31,539 nucleotides of DNA from UBA1206 sp045600105 (lineage in GTDB: Bacteria; Bacillota; Clostridia; Oscillospirales; CAG-382). Made by a program: the position numbers and the translations under genes. Of the stretch, positions 21,296-29,482 are shown piece after piece (position 1 is the stretch's first letter; each line of letters starts with the position of its first letter). The DNA lies in the NCBI GenBank assembly GCA_045600105.1, contig JAZRXG010000035.1, positions 1 through 31,539 on the forward strand, given 5' to 3'. The notes under the pieces are model-generated. The model made no database searches, was not told the DNA's origin, and was given only the letters and a program-made list of their open reading frames with translations.

Positions 21296-23215
21296 ATGAT
21301 ACAATCCGTCAAATACGTTTCCGTGCTTTGCCTGAAGGAGGACAAGGAAAAGGTCCTTTTCTCGCTTCAGAAATGCGGTGAAATGATGCTTTGCGAAAGC
21401 GAAAACTCCGTTCGTCCCGCTTCGTCTGCCTCAGACTCACTCAGAAGGATAGACAACCTGCGTGAGAATCTGAAGCCGTACAAGCAGAAAAAAGGTCTTT
21501 TCGCCTCTCCCGCCGAAATAGACGGCAGCGCTTTCGACGTCATTTCGGAAAGCAGCGTCGATTCGGCGAATGAATCCGAAAAGATGATAAATGACATTAA
21601 CGCCGCGTCGTCCGACGTCGCGAAGCTGAGCGACATGGACAAGCAGCTTCTGCCGTGGAAGAATCTCAAGTTTTCCCCGTCGGAGCTTGAAAGCGACAAA
21701 TACGTTGCCTACACCACCGGTTCGGTACCGACGTCATCGTTTGCGTCGTTTACCGAAACCGCCGAAGAAAAAGGCATTGCAGTTGAGGTGATAGGTGAGG
21801 AAGGTCCCAAGACCTACGTCGTGATCGCGTCTCTCAAAGACGAGTCGCTTTCCCCTCTCGCCGCAAAAGGATTTGAAAAACTCATACTTCCCGATCTTGC
21901 CGTTTCTCCCGCCGAAAGGCTCGAGCAGGTACGTTCGGAAGCGGAAAGAAAAAAAGAAAAAATAACGTCTCTCAAAGCCAAGCTCGCCGAAAAACTCGAA
22001 AGCGACAATTCCGACGACCTGCTTTACGAGCAGTATAAAGCCCGTGCCGAACGCGATACGGCACCCGTCATCGCGACTGACGAGGCCGTCATAATCGAAG
22101 GCTGGGTACCTGCCGACAGAGTTGACAGGATCGAACCCGCCGTCAGAAAAGCGACAGACGTATACGACATCGAAACGCGTGACCCTGCAGAAGGCGAATC
22201 GGTGCCGACCGTACTCAAAAACAACAAGATAGTATCCCAGTTCGAAGGGATAACCAATATGTTCAGCGTGCCCGTATACGGAGGCGTCGACCCCAACCCG
22301 GTAATGGCTCCGTGGTACTGGATAATCTTCGGTCTTATGATGGGCGACGCCGGATACGGCGCGATGATGCTGCTGCTCGGTCTCGGCTTCAAATATCTTA
22401 TCAAGCCGAAGGGCGGGACGCTCGCTCTGTGCAACGTCATCCTTTACTCGTCGATAACCTCCATAATCGCCGGAGTCGTGTTCGGCAGTTATTTCGGAAG
22501 CTCGCTCCTTCCCCCGCTTTGGTTCTCGACCATCAGCTTTGACGGAAGCGGCGACAGCAACGGACCGATCAAGATGCTGATCTTCACCCTCGTGGTCGGC
22601 GTGCTGCATATCTTCACGGGTATCCTCACAAAAGCCTATTACAACATCAAGGACGGCAACGTGAAGGACGCGATCTGCGATCAGTTCTCGTGGTTCTTCA
22701 TCCTGCTCGGCATCTGCGTGTTCGTGGTCGGCAAGGCGCTTGACGTACCCGCGTTCGTCGCGTACGTCGGCATCGGAATGATCGCCGCGGGCGTCATCGT
22801 GGTGCTGTTCACCGCGGGACGCGAAAAGCCGAACATCATCGGCAAAGCGACGGGCGGTCTTCTCGGACTTTACGATATCACCGGATATATGAGCGATATC
22901 CTTTCCTATTCGCGTATCCTCGCCCTCGGTCTTTCGACCGGCGTCGTCGGCTGGGTAATGAACCTGCTCGCAAGCATGGTCGCGGGCTCCATCCCCGTGC
23001 TCGGCTGGGTATTCGCAATCCTCATCTACATCGTGGGACACGTATTCAACCTCGTGCTCGGACTGCTTTCCGCCTACGTTCACGACAGCCGTCTGCAGTA
23101 CATTGAGTTCTACGGCAAGTTCTACGAAGGCAACGGCAGACTTTTCAAGCCGTTTGCCGTTTCCACAAGTACAATAAATATAAAAAACAATATAACGGAG
23201 GAACAAAACTCATGA
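21296..23215 (+). CDS. ntpI: V-type ATPase membrane subunit I (a-type stator)
   Basis: Subunit I provides the ion half-channels that face the rotor ring and ties them to the peripheral stalk. The 639-residue protein has a cytoplasmic N-terminal half with coiled coils (about 190-230) and a C-terminal half with seven to eight transmembrane helices. Typical motifs are WYWIIFGLMMGDAGYGAMML and DILSYSRILALGLSTGVVGW, the latter containing the essential arginine (Arg540). The end HVFNLVLGLLSAYVHDSRLQ is also characteristic. GAGGTGAT is the ribosome binding site. The stop overlaps the subunit K ATG by 4 bp. Confidence 0.96.
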   Translation: MIQSVKYVSVLCLKEDKEKVLFSLQKCGEMMLCESENSVRPASSASDSLRRIDNLRENLKPYKQKKGLFASPAEIDGSAFDVISESSVDSANESEKMINDINAASSDVAKLSDMDKQLLPWKNLKFSPSELESDKYVAYTTGSVPTSSFASFTETAEEKGIAVEVIGEEGPKTYVVIASLKDESLSPLAAKGFEKLILPDLAVSPAERLEQVRSEAERKKEKITSLKAKLAEKLESDNSDDLLYEQYKARAERDTAPVIATDEAVIIEGWVPADRVDRIEPAVRKATDVYDIETRDPAEGESVPTVLKNNKIVSQFEGITNMFSVPVYGGVDPNPVMAPWYWIIFGLMMGDAGYGAMMLLLGLGFKYLIKPKGGTLALCNVILYSSITSIIAGVVFGSYFGSSLLPPLWFSTISFDGSGDSNGPIKMLIFTLVVGVLHIFTGILTKAYYNIKDGNVKDAICDQFSWFFILLGICVFVVGKALDVPAFVAYVGIGMIAAGVIVVLFTAGREKPNIIGKATGGLLGLYDITGYMSDILSYSRILALGLSTGVVGWVMNLLASMVAGSIPVLGWVFAILIYIVGHVFNLVLGLLSAYVHDSRLQYIEFYGKFYEGNGRLFKPFAVSTSTINIKNNITEEQNS

Positions 23216-23787
23216 AAAAAACCGCAAGACTCGCAATCGTTCTCTTTGCTCTCGTACTCGTATTCACCCTCAGCTTCACCGCTTTCGCAGACGGTGAAGA
23301 AGCCGCAGAAGCTGCCGAAGCGGCAGTTGAAGAACCTTCTCCCGTGACCGGCACCATCATCGCTTACATAGGCGCTGCTCTCTGCGCTATCCTTGCCGGC
23401 ATCGGCTCCGCTTACGGCGTTATGATCGGCGGCAAAGCTTCCGCAGGCGTTGCTTCCGAAAATCCCGACCTCTTCGGTAAACTCCTCGTTCTCCAGGCTC
23501 TTCCCGGAACCCAGGGTATTTACGGCTTCCTCGTTGCGGTACTCGTTCTCGTTATGTTCCCCGCAGGCGGCGACGTTACCGAAGGTCTCAGATTCTTCGT
23601 TGCTTCCATGCCTATGGGTATCGTAGGTCTCATCTCCGGTATCTGCCAGGGCAAAGCCGCTGTCGCAGCCATCCACATGACCGGCAAGCAGCCCGATGCC
23701 TCCGGTAAAGGTATCACCATGACCGCTCTCGTCGAGACTTACGCCATCCTTGCCCTCCTTGCCTCCATCCTTCTCATCGTTCTTTGA
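23212..23787 (+). CDS. ntpK: V-type ATPase rotor-ring proteolipid subunit K, predicted sodium-binding
   Basis: This is the rotor-ring subunit of two fused hairpins, four helices after residue 45. Residues matching the Enterococcus hirae sodium site are all present: Leu97, Thr100 and Gln101 (LQALPGTQGIYGF), Gln146 (GICQGKAAV) and Glu175 (LVETYAILA). Only the second hairpin has the carboxylate, as in other duplicated K subunits. Unusually, the first 27 residues form a signal-peptide-like segment ending SFTAFADG, followed by an Ala/Glu-rich linker (EEAAEAAEAAVEE). An AGGAGG-like GGAGG precedes the ATG. The length of 191 residues exceeds the usual 156-160 by that extension. Confidence 0.95.
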   Translation: MKKTARLAIVLFALVLVFTLSFTAFADGEEAAEAAEAAVEEPSPVTGTIIAYIGAALCAILAGIGSAYGVMIGGKASAGVASENPDLFGKLLVLQALPGTQGIYGFLVAVLVLVMFPAGGDVTEGLRFFVASMPMGIVGLISGICQGKAAVAAIHMTGKQPDASGKGITMTALVETYAILALLASILLIVL

Positions 23788-23826
23788 TTCAGACAATTCA
23801 AATCCACAGAAAGGAATGGTAAGGCA

Positions 23827-24438
23827 ATGGGAGCCGAAACTGTAGTTAAAAAAATACAAGAAAAAGCCGTTGCCGAATGTGAAGCCATCCGCTCCGCATA
23901 CGATGCCAGGGCTGCTCAGACAAAAGAAGAAATAATCGGGGATGCCAAAGCAAAAGCCGATTCCATCATAAAATCCGCCGAAGCGAAGGCTGCTCTCACC
24001 GCAATGCGTACCGAGCAGCAGGCAGCTCTCGAAAACCGCATCGGCGTCCTTGACCACAAGCATTATCTGCTTGACGGCGTCAAAAAAGAAGTCCTCGAAA
24101 AAATGAAGGGCTTCGATGCCCAAAAGAAGCTTGAGTTTTACACCAAGCTCGTTTCCGAAAACCCCGCAGCGGGAAAAGTTTCCGTTTCGGTCCCCGCGTG
24201 CGACGCTTCCCTCTATGCCGACGGCAAAGTGCTTGAAGCGTGGAGCAGGCTGATCAGCGAAAAGACCGGAAAAGACACCGTCATGACGCTCGGCGAAAAA
24301 GACGCCGACATCGAAGGCGGACTCATCCTCTGCGGCGAGATATTCGACGTAGACCTTTCGTACGAAGCGGTGCTCGACGATATGTTCGAGTCCAAGCTGA
24401 ATACCATAGCCGAAAAGCTCTTCGGCAAAGGAGTATAA
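23827..24438 (+). CDS. ntpE: V-type ATPase peripheral-stalk subunit E
   Basis: The 203-residue protein has a helical N-terminal half (VKKIQEKAVAECEAIRSAY, then KAKADSIIKSAEAKAAL) that would pair with the G/H subunit. The C-terminal globular half contains DIEGGLILCGEIFDVDLSYE and FESKLNTIAEKLFG, typical of subunit E. It links the A3B3 head to subunit I. It sits between subunits K and C, the conserved order, with AAGGAATGG before the start. Confidence 0.93.
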   Translation: MGAETVVKKIQEKAVAECEAIRSAYDARAAQTKEEIIGDAKAKADSIIKSAEAKAALTAMRTEQQAALENRIGVLDHKHYLLDGVKKEVLEKMKGFDAQKKLEFYTKLVSENPAAGKVSVSVPACDASLYADGKVLEAWSRLISEKTGKDTVMTLGEKDADIEGGLILCGEIFDVDLSYEAVLDDMFESKLNTIAEKLFGKGV

Positions 24439-24441
24439 ACT

Positions 24442-25308
24442 ATGAACGCTGACTTCGGAAAACGTTCCTACGAATACGCCATAGGTTGTTTCAAGGCGTC
24501 TCCGCGTCAGCCTCTCTCTGAGGATCAATGGACAAGGCTCCGCAATTCCGACAGAAAAACGGCAGAAAGCCTTCTTTCCGAATTCGGTTTTCCGGCTGTT
24601 AGCGGCGAACGCACTCCCGTCGACTCGATCGAACAGGATATGGCGTCTACCGTCGCCTTCATCCGCGCCAACGCGCCGGATCAGGAATTGACAAACCTCC
24701 TCTTTTTTGAGGAAGACGCACTCAACCTTAAAATACTCATCAAAGCGCACCGCATGGACATCGACCCGTCTTCTCTGTCTCTTACCGAAGGCGGTTTCCC
24801 CACCGACATACTCGACGTCTGCGCGAGGACCGAGGATTTTTCGCTCCTCGGCAAAGACCTCGAAACGTCTCTTGCGGGAGTTCCCGACATCAAATCGCCC
24901 TGCGAACTCAGCTGCGTGATAGATAAGGCAATGTATCTGCATTCCCTCAAAGAAGCGAAAAAATGCTTTTCCAAAGCGTTTTACAAGCTGCTTCTTGAAT
25001 ACGGGATCGGCAGAAACAGACTTACGCTCACCCGTCTTAAAAAGCTCGGCAAATCGCCCGAGGAATACGGCTTTGCGCTGCTTCCCGTCGATATGCCGGA
25101 AGGTCTGCACGACGACGCAAAGAGCGCCGACGTGATAATGAGCGAAACGAAAAAGGCGTTCGATTCCATCGTGAACGAGCTCAGCTTCGACGAGGGAATG
25201 GGGTTCATCGCAAGATACTATTTCCTCAAGAAGAACGACGCTTCCGCTCTGAGACTGCTCTTTGCGAACAACGATTTCGCTTCCGCCGGAGGTGCTTCCA
25301 ATGAGTGA
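24442..25308 (+). CDS. ntpC: V-type ATPase subunit C (d-type central-stalk adaptor)
   Basis: Subunit C connects the central stalk to the rotor ring. The 288-residue protein is helical with family features such as FEEDALNLKILIKAHRM, DLETSLAGVPDIKSPCELS and FIARYYFLKKNDASALRLLFA, the last near the C-terminus as expected. It is somewhat shorter than the common 325-350 residues; the loss seems to be in the middle repeats. It begins three bases after subunit E and overlaps subunit F by 8 bp. Confidence 0.92.
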   Translation: MNADFGKRSYEYAIGCFKASPRQPLSEDQWTRLRNSDRKTAESLLSEFGFPAVSGERTPVDSIEQDMASTVAFIRANAPDQELTNLLFFEEDALNLKILIKAHRMDIDPSSLSLTEGGFPTDILDVCARTEDFSLLGKDLETSLAGVPDIKSPCELSCVIDKAMYLHSLKEAKKCFSKAFYKLLLEYGIGRNRLTLTRLKKLGKSPEEYGFALLPVDMPEGLHDDAKSADVIMSETKKAFDSIVNELSFDEGMGFIARYYFLKKNDASALRLLFANNDFASAGGASNE

Positions 25309-25624
25309 ATATAAGACAGCCGCCGTAGGCAGCCATTCTTCCGTCGTGCTTTTCAGCGCGGCAGGAATACGCACGGTATCCGCCGAGACGGTAAAAGACG
25401 CCGAAAAAGCGGTGAATACCCTTGCAAAAGAAGGTTACAGCATTATTTTTCTCACCGAGAACTACGCCGAGGCTCTTGAAGAGGAGCTCAAGCGTTTCCG
25501 TGCCAACGCTTACCCCGTCATTCTTCCCGTTCCCGAAAAAAGCGGTCCGAACGGCTACGGAATGGGCAAGATAAAGGACAACATGGAAAAAGCGATCGGT
25601 ACAGACATATTTGATAAAAATTGA
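25301..25624 (+). CDS. ntpG: V-type ATPase central-stalk subunit F
   Basis: The ATG at 25301 with GGAGG upstream gives the normal start MSEYKTAAVGSHSSVVLF. Upstream in-frame codons lie within subunit C and are rejected. The 107-residue product has the small alpha/beta fold of subunit F, with AAGIRTVSA, GYSIIFLTENYAE and the PVILPVPEKSG loop. It acts with subunit D in the rotor shaft. The gene name follows the Enterococcus scheme, where this subunit is NtpG. Confidence 0.93.
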   Translation: MSEYKTAAVGSHSSVVLFSAAGIRTVSAETVKDAEKAVNTLAKEGYSIIFLTENYAEALEEELKRFRANAYPVILPVPEKSGPNGYGMGKIKDNMEKAIGTDIFDKN

Positions 25625-25633
25625 GAAAGGCAG

Positions 25634-27424
25634 GTGCCTGTTTTGGCAACAACTGAAACCATCGGCACGATTTATAAAGTTGCGGGTCCGCTTATCGTCG
25701 CAAGCGGTATGCGTGACGTACATCTGCACGACGTCGTTCGTGTAAGCGAACACAGACTTATAGGCGAAATAATCGAGCTGAGGGGCGATCTTGCCTCAGT
25801 TCAGGTATACGAGGACACCTCGGGTATCGGTCCGGGCGAACCTGTTTATCTCACCGGTGAACAGCTCGTCGCCGAACTTGCCCCCGGACTTATCGAAGGC
25901 ATTTTCGACGGTATCGAACGTCCTCTTACCGAAATATACAAAATCGACGGTGACCGCATCTCCCGCGGTTCCGACGTTCCCAAGCTCGACAGAAACAAGA
26001 AGTGGCACTTTGAAGCCGTCGCAAAGGTCGGCGACGAGGTCGTTTCCGGCGATATACTCGGTACCGTCAAAGAGACCGAGGCAGTCGTTCAGAAGATAAT
26101 GGTACCCTACGGTGTCAGCGGCGTTATCGAGTCCATCTCTTCGAAAGACGCCACCATCACCGAGACGATCGCCGTTATCAAAGACGCGAAGGGCAAAAAG
26201 ACCGAAGTCGCGATGCTTCAGAAATGGCCCGTCCGTAAACGCCGTCCCTACGCTCACAAGATGAACCCCATCGAGCCCATGGTCACGGGCGAACGCGTTA
26301 TCGATACCCTCTTCCCCATCGCAAAAGGCGGTATCGCCTGCGTTCCCGGTCCTTTCGGTTCGGGCAAGACCGTTATTCAGCACTCCATCGCAAAATGGGC
26401 TGACGCAGACATCATCATCTACATCGGCTGCGGCGAACGCGGAAACGAAATGACCGACGTTCTCAAAGAGTTCCCCGAGCTCAAAGACCCGAAGACGGGA
26501 CTTTCGCTGATGAAGCGTACCGTTCTTATCGCCAACACCTCCGATATGCCCGTTGCGGCTCGTGAGGCTTCCATCTACACCGGTATCACCATCGCGGAAT
26601 ACTTCCGTGACATGGGTTACAAGGTCGCCATCATCGCCGACTCCACTTCGCGCTGGGCGGAAGCGCTCCGCGAAATGTCCGGACGTCTTGAAGAAATGCC
26701 CGGCGAAGAAGGCTACCCCGCATATCTTTCCACCCGTCTTGCCGAGTTCTATGAACGTGCCGGCAGCGTCGTATGCCTCGGCAGCGACAAACGTCAGGGC
26801 GCGGTCACCGCTATCGGCGCGGTATCTCCCGCAGGCGGCGACACGAGTGAACCCGTATCGCAGGCGACTCTCCGTATAGTCAAGGTCTATTGGGGACTTT
26901 CCGCCGAGCTCGCTTATCAGCGTCACTTCCCCGCCATCGACTGGCTCAAGAGCTATTCGCTCTATGACAAGAAGATAAGCGGCTACTTCGATTCCGTCAT
27001 CGACGAAAACTGGTCGTCGAGAGTCGGCGACGTACGCCGTATACTTCAGGAAGAAGCCGAGCTCAACGAGATCGTCCGTCTCGTAGGCTTCGACGCACTC
27101 AGCGAAAAAGACCGTCTTACCATTGAAGCCGCCCGTATGATCCGCGAAGACTTCCTGCAGCAGGACTCCTACCGCGAAGTCGACCGCTACACGCCTCCGA
27201 AGAAGCAGACCGATATGCTCGGCGCCATCCTTCTCTGGTACGCAAAAGGTCAGGCGGGACTTGCCGAAGGCGCGCTTTATAAAGACATAATGAACGAAGC
27301 GGTCCTCACCAAGATCGCAAGGATGAAATACGAACCCGACGAAAATTGGGATAATTTCTATGCTTCTCTTACCGAAGAGATCAAGTCCCTCTTTGAAGGA
27401 CTGAAAGGAAGTGACGCAGAATGA
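25634..27424 (+). CDS. ntpA: V-type ATPase catalytic subunit A
   Basis: Subunit A is the ATP-hydrolysing or ATP-synthesising subunit of the head. It has 596 residues with the beta-barrel start TIGTIYKVAGPLIVASGMRD, the long non-homologous insert typical of A subunits, and Walker A GPFGSGKT (239-246). GCGERGNEMTDVLKEFPEL with the catalytic Glu and DSTSRWAEALREMSGRLEEM follow, shown here as family motifs in shortened form. The start is either GTG 25634 or TTG 25643: AAAGGCAGG sits too close to the former and at about 8 bp from the latter, so TTG is slightly preferred functionally. The stop overlaps the subunit B ATG by 4 bp. Confidence 0.97.
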   Translation: MPVLATTETIGTIYKVAGPLIVASGMRDVHLHDVVRVSEHRLIGEIIELRGDLASVQVYEDTSGIGPGEPVYLTGEQLVAELAPGLIEGIFDGIERPLTEIYKIDGDRISRGSDVPKLDRNKKWHFEAVAKVGDEVVSGDILGTVKETEAVVQKIMVPYGVSGVIESISSKDATITETIAVIKDAKGKKTEVAMLQKWPVRKRRPYAHKMNPIEPMVTGERVIDTLFPIAKGGIACVPGPFGSGKTVIQHSIAKWADADIIIYIGCGERGNEMTDVLKEFPELKDPKTGLSLMKRTVLIANTSDMPVAAREASIYTGITIAEYFRDMGYKVAIIADSTSRWAEALREMSGRLEEMPGEEGYPAYLSTRLAEFYERAGSVVCLGSDKRQGAVTAIGAVSPAGGDTSEPVSQATLRIVKVYWGLSAELAYQRHFPAIDWLKSYSLYDKKISGYFDSVIDENWSSRVGDVRRILQEEAELNEIVRLVGFDALSEKDRLTIEAARMIREDFLQQDSYREVDRYTPPKKQTDMLGAILLWYAKGQAGLAEGALYKDIMNEAVLTKIARMKYEPDENWDNFYASLTEEIKSLFEGLKGSDAE

Positions 27425-28800
27425 AAAAGGATTACAAGACAATTAAAGAAGTCGTAGGACCTCTTATGATGGTCGACTGCGTCGAAAACGTAAAGTACGA
27501 CGAGCTCGTTGAAATACACGAATCCGACGGCTCGATACGTATGGGCAAGGTGCTCGAAGCAAAGGGCAATACGGCTCTCGTTCAGCTTTTCGAAGGCGCT
27601 CACGGTCTTCAGATATCCGACTCCAAAGCACGCTTCCTCGGTCACAGCCTTGAACTCACCGTTTCTCCCGACATGATCGGCAGAATTTTCGACGGTGTCG
27701 GCAAGCCCAAGGACGGCGGCTCTCCCATCATTTCCGATACCAAGCTCAACATCAACGGCGCTCCTCTCAATCCTGCCGCGCGCGACTACCCCGCGGAATT
27801 CATTCAAACGGGTATTTCCGCCATCGACGGACTTAACACCCTCGTCAGAGGTCAGAAGCTGCCGATATTCTCCGGCTCCGGTCTTCCCCACGCCGAGCTT
27901 GCCGCTCAGATAGCAAGACAGGCAAAGGTCAGAGGCACGGACGAGAAGTTCGCGGTCGTTTTCGCCGCCATCGGCATCACGTTCGAGGAAGCCGAATTCT
28001 TCCGTGAAGACTTCAAGAGAACGGGCGCAATCGAGCGTTCGGTACTCTTCCTCAACCTCGCCGACGACCCCGCTGTCGAACGTATCGCCACTCCCCGTAT
28101 GGCGATAACCTGCGCCGAATACCTTGCTTACACGCTCGGTATGCACGTTCTCGTCATCATGACCGATATCACCAACTACGCCGAAGCTCTCCGCGAAGTT
28201 TCCGCCGCCCGCAAAGAAGTACCGGGCAGACGCGGTTACCCCGGATATATGTATACCGACCTTGCGTCGCTGTATGAAAGAGCCGGACGTATCAACGGCA
28301 ACAAGGGCTCGATCACTCAGATCCCCATCCTCACGATGCCCGAAGACGACAAGACTCACCCGATCCCCGACCTTACCGGCTACATCACCGAGGGTCAGAT
28401 AATCCTTTCGCGTGACCTTTACATGAAAGGCATCGAGCCGCCCATCAACGTGCTCCCCTCTCTTTCCCGTCTTAAGAACAAGGGTATCGGCAAGGGCAAG
28501 ACCCGTGAAGACCACGCCGACACGATGAACCAGATCTTCTCCGCGTACGCGAGAGGAAAGACCGCCGCGGAACTCGCGGTAGTCCTCGGCGAATCCGCCC
28601 TTTCCGATATGGATAAGAAATACGCCGCTTTCGCGGATCAGTTCGAAAAACGCTACGTTTCGCAGGGATACGAGACCGATCGTTCCATCGAAGACACTCT
28701 CGCGATAGGCTGGGAGCTCCTCTCCGCCCTTCCCGTGACCGAGCTCAAACGTATCCACACCGAGTACATCGACAAATATATGCCTAAGGACGGTGAATGA
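27421..28800 (+). CDS. ntpB: V-type ATPase regulatory subunit B
   Basis: The non-catalytic head subunit B, 459 residues, alternates with A in the hexamer. It has the barrel domain, LPIFSGSGLPHAELAAQIA in place of a true P-loop, and FAAIGITFEEAEFFREDF. ALREVSAARKEVPGRRGYPG and the LTGYITEGQIILSRDLY region are highly conserved. The ends overlap subunits A and D by 4 bp each. Nothing departs from the family. Confidence 0.97.
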   Translation: MKKDYKTIKEVVGPLMMVDCVENVKYDELVEIHESDGSIRMGKVLEAKGNTALVQLFEGAHGLQISDSKARFLGHSLELTVSPDMIGRIFDGVGKPKDGGSPIISDTKLNINGAPLNPAARDYPAEFIQTGISAIDGLNTLVRGQKLPIFSGSGLPHAELAAQIARQAKVRGTDEKFAVVFAAIGITFEEAEFFREDFKRTGAIERSVLFLNLADDPAVERIATPRMAITCAEYLAYTLGMHVLVIMTDITNYAEALREVSAARKEVPGRRGYPGYMYTDLASLYERAGRINGNKGSITQIPILTMPEDDKTHPIPDLTGYITEGQIILSRDLYMKGIEPPINVLPSLSRLKNKGIGKGKTREDHADTMNQIFSAYARGKTAAELAVVLGESALSDMDKKYAAFADQFEKRYVSQGYETDRSIEDTLAIGWELLSALPVTELKRIHTEYIDKYMPKDGE

Positions 28801-29426
28801 CCGTGGCGACAGTCAACCCGACACGAATGGAGCTGACCAAGACGAAAAAACGTCTTGCGACAGCAGCCAGAGGTCATAAGCTCCTCAAAGACAAGCAGGA
28901 CGAAATGGCTCGCCAGTTCATGATATACATTCGCCGCAACAAGACTCTTCGCGAAGAGATCGAAGCCCTTCTCGGTGACGCCATGGGCAGAATGTCGCTC
29001 GCTGAAGCCGAAATGGGCAAGACGTCCCTCGAGGAAGCGCTCATGATATCCGATTCGGCGGTATCGCCCGAATGCGGCATCAAGAACGTGATGTCGATAA
29101 AGGTCCCGGACATCCGTCAGGAATCCAACGTCATCGGCGGCATCTCCTACGGTTTCGCGTTCTCGTCCGACAAGCTCGACTCCGCCGTACTTGCGATGAA
29201 CGAGCTTATGCCCAAGCTTTATGAGCTCGCGGCAGTCGAAAAGGCGTGCGATATGCTCGCCGACGAAATGGAACGCACGAGAAGACGCGTCAACGCGCTT
29301 GAGTACATCATGATCCCCGAAATGAAGGCGACCATCAAGTTCATCACGATGAAGCTTGAAGACAACGAACGCTCCAACACCATAAGACTTATGAAAATCA
29401 AGGATAATATGGCGAAAGAGGCATGA
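28797..29426 (+). CDS. ntpD: V-type ATPase rotor-shaft subunit D
   Basis: Subunit D is the central coiled-coil shaft that turns inside A3B3. The 209-residue protein has VNPTRMELTKTKKRLATAA at the N-terminus, the RGHKLLKDKQDEMARQFM segment, and the C-terminal helix RRVNALEYIMIPEMKATIK with EDNERSNTIRLMKIKDN. Both helices are standard. The ATG at 28797 overlaps the subunit B stop; a GTG at 28803 is an alternative start. It is the last gene before the terminator. Confidence 0.95.
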   Translation: MTVATVNPTRMELTKTKKRLATAARGHKLLKDKQDEMARQFMIYIRRNKTLREEIEALLGDAMGRMSLAEAEMGKTSLEEALMISDSAVSPECGIKNVMSIKVPDIRQESNVIGGISYGFAFSSDKLDSAVLAMNELMPKLYELAAVEKACDMLADEMERTRRRVNALEYIMIPEMKATIKFITMKLEDNERSNTIRLMKIKDNMAKEA

Positions 29427-29431
29427 ATACT

Positions 29432-29470
29432 AAAATACACCTGTTTGGGAAACCAAACAGGTGTATTTTT
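29432..29470. terminator. Bidirectional terminator after the V-ATPase operon
   Basis: A perfect 17-bp stem (29432-29448 with 29453-29469) has a GAAA tetraloop and ends in a T-run. The A-run on its left gives a T-run on the other strand, so it also serves the convergent sigma-factor gene, whose stop lies 13 bp away. Confidence 0.93.
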
Positions 29471-29482
29471 CACGATATTTAC

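Noticed and set aside
23122..25374. A 750-codon open frame on the minus strand
   Set aside because: It is antisense to subunits K, E and C, whose families are certain; it has no recognisable domain and its openness follows from the strong C/G-ending codon bias of the real genes.
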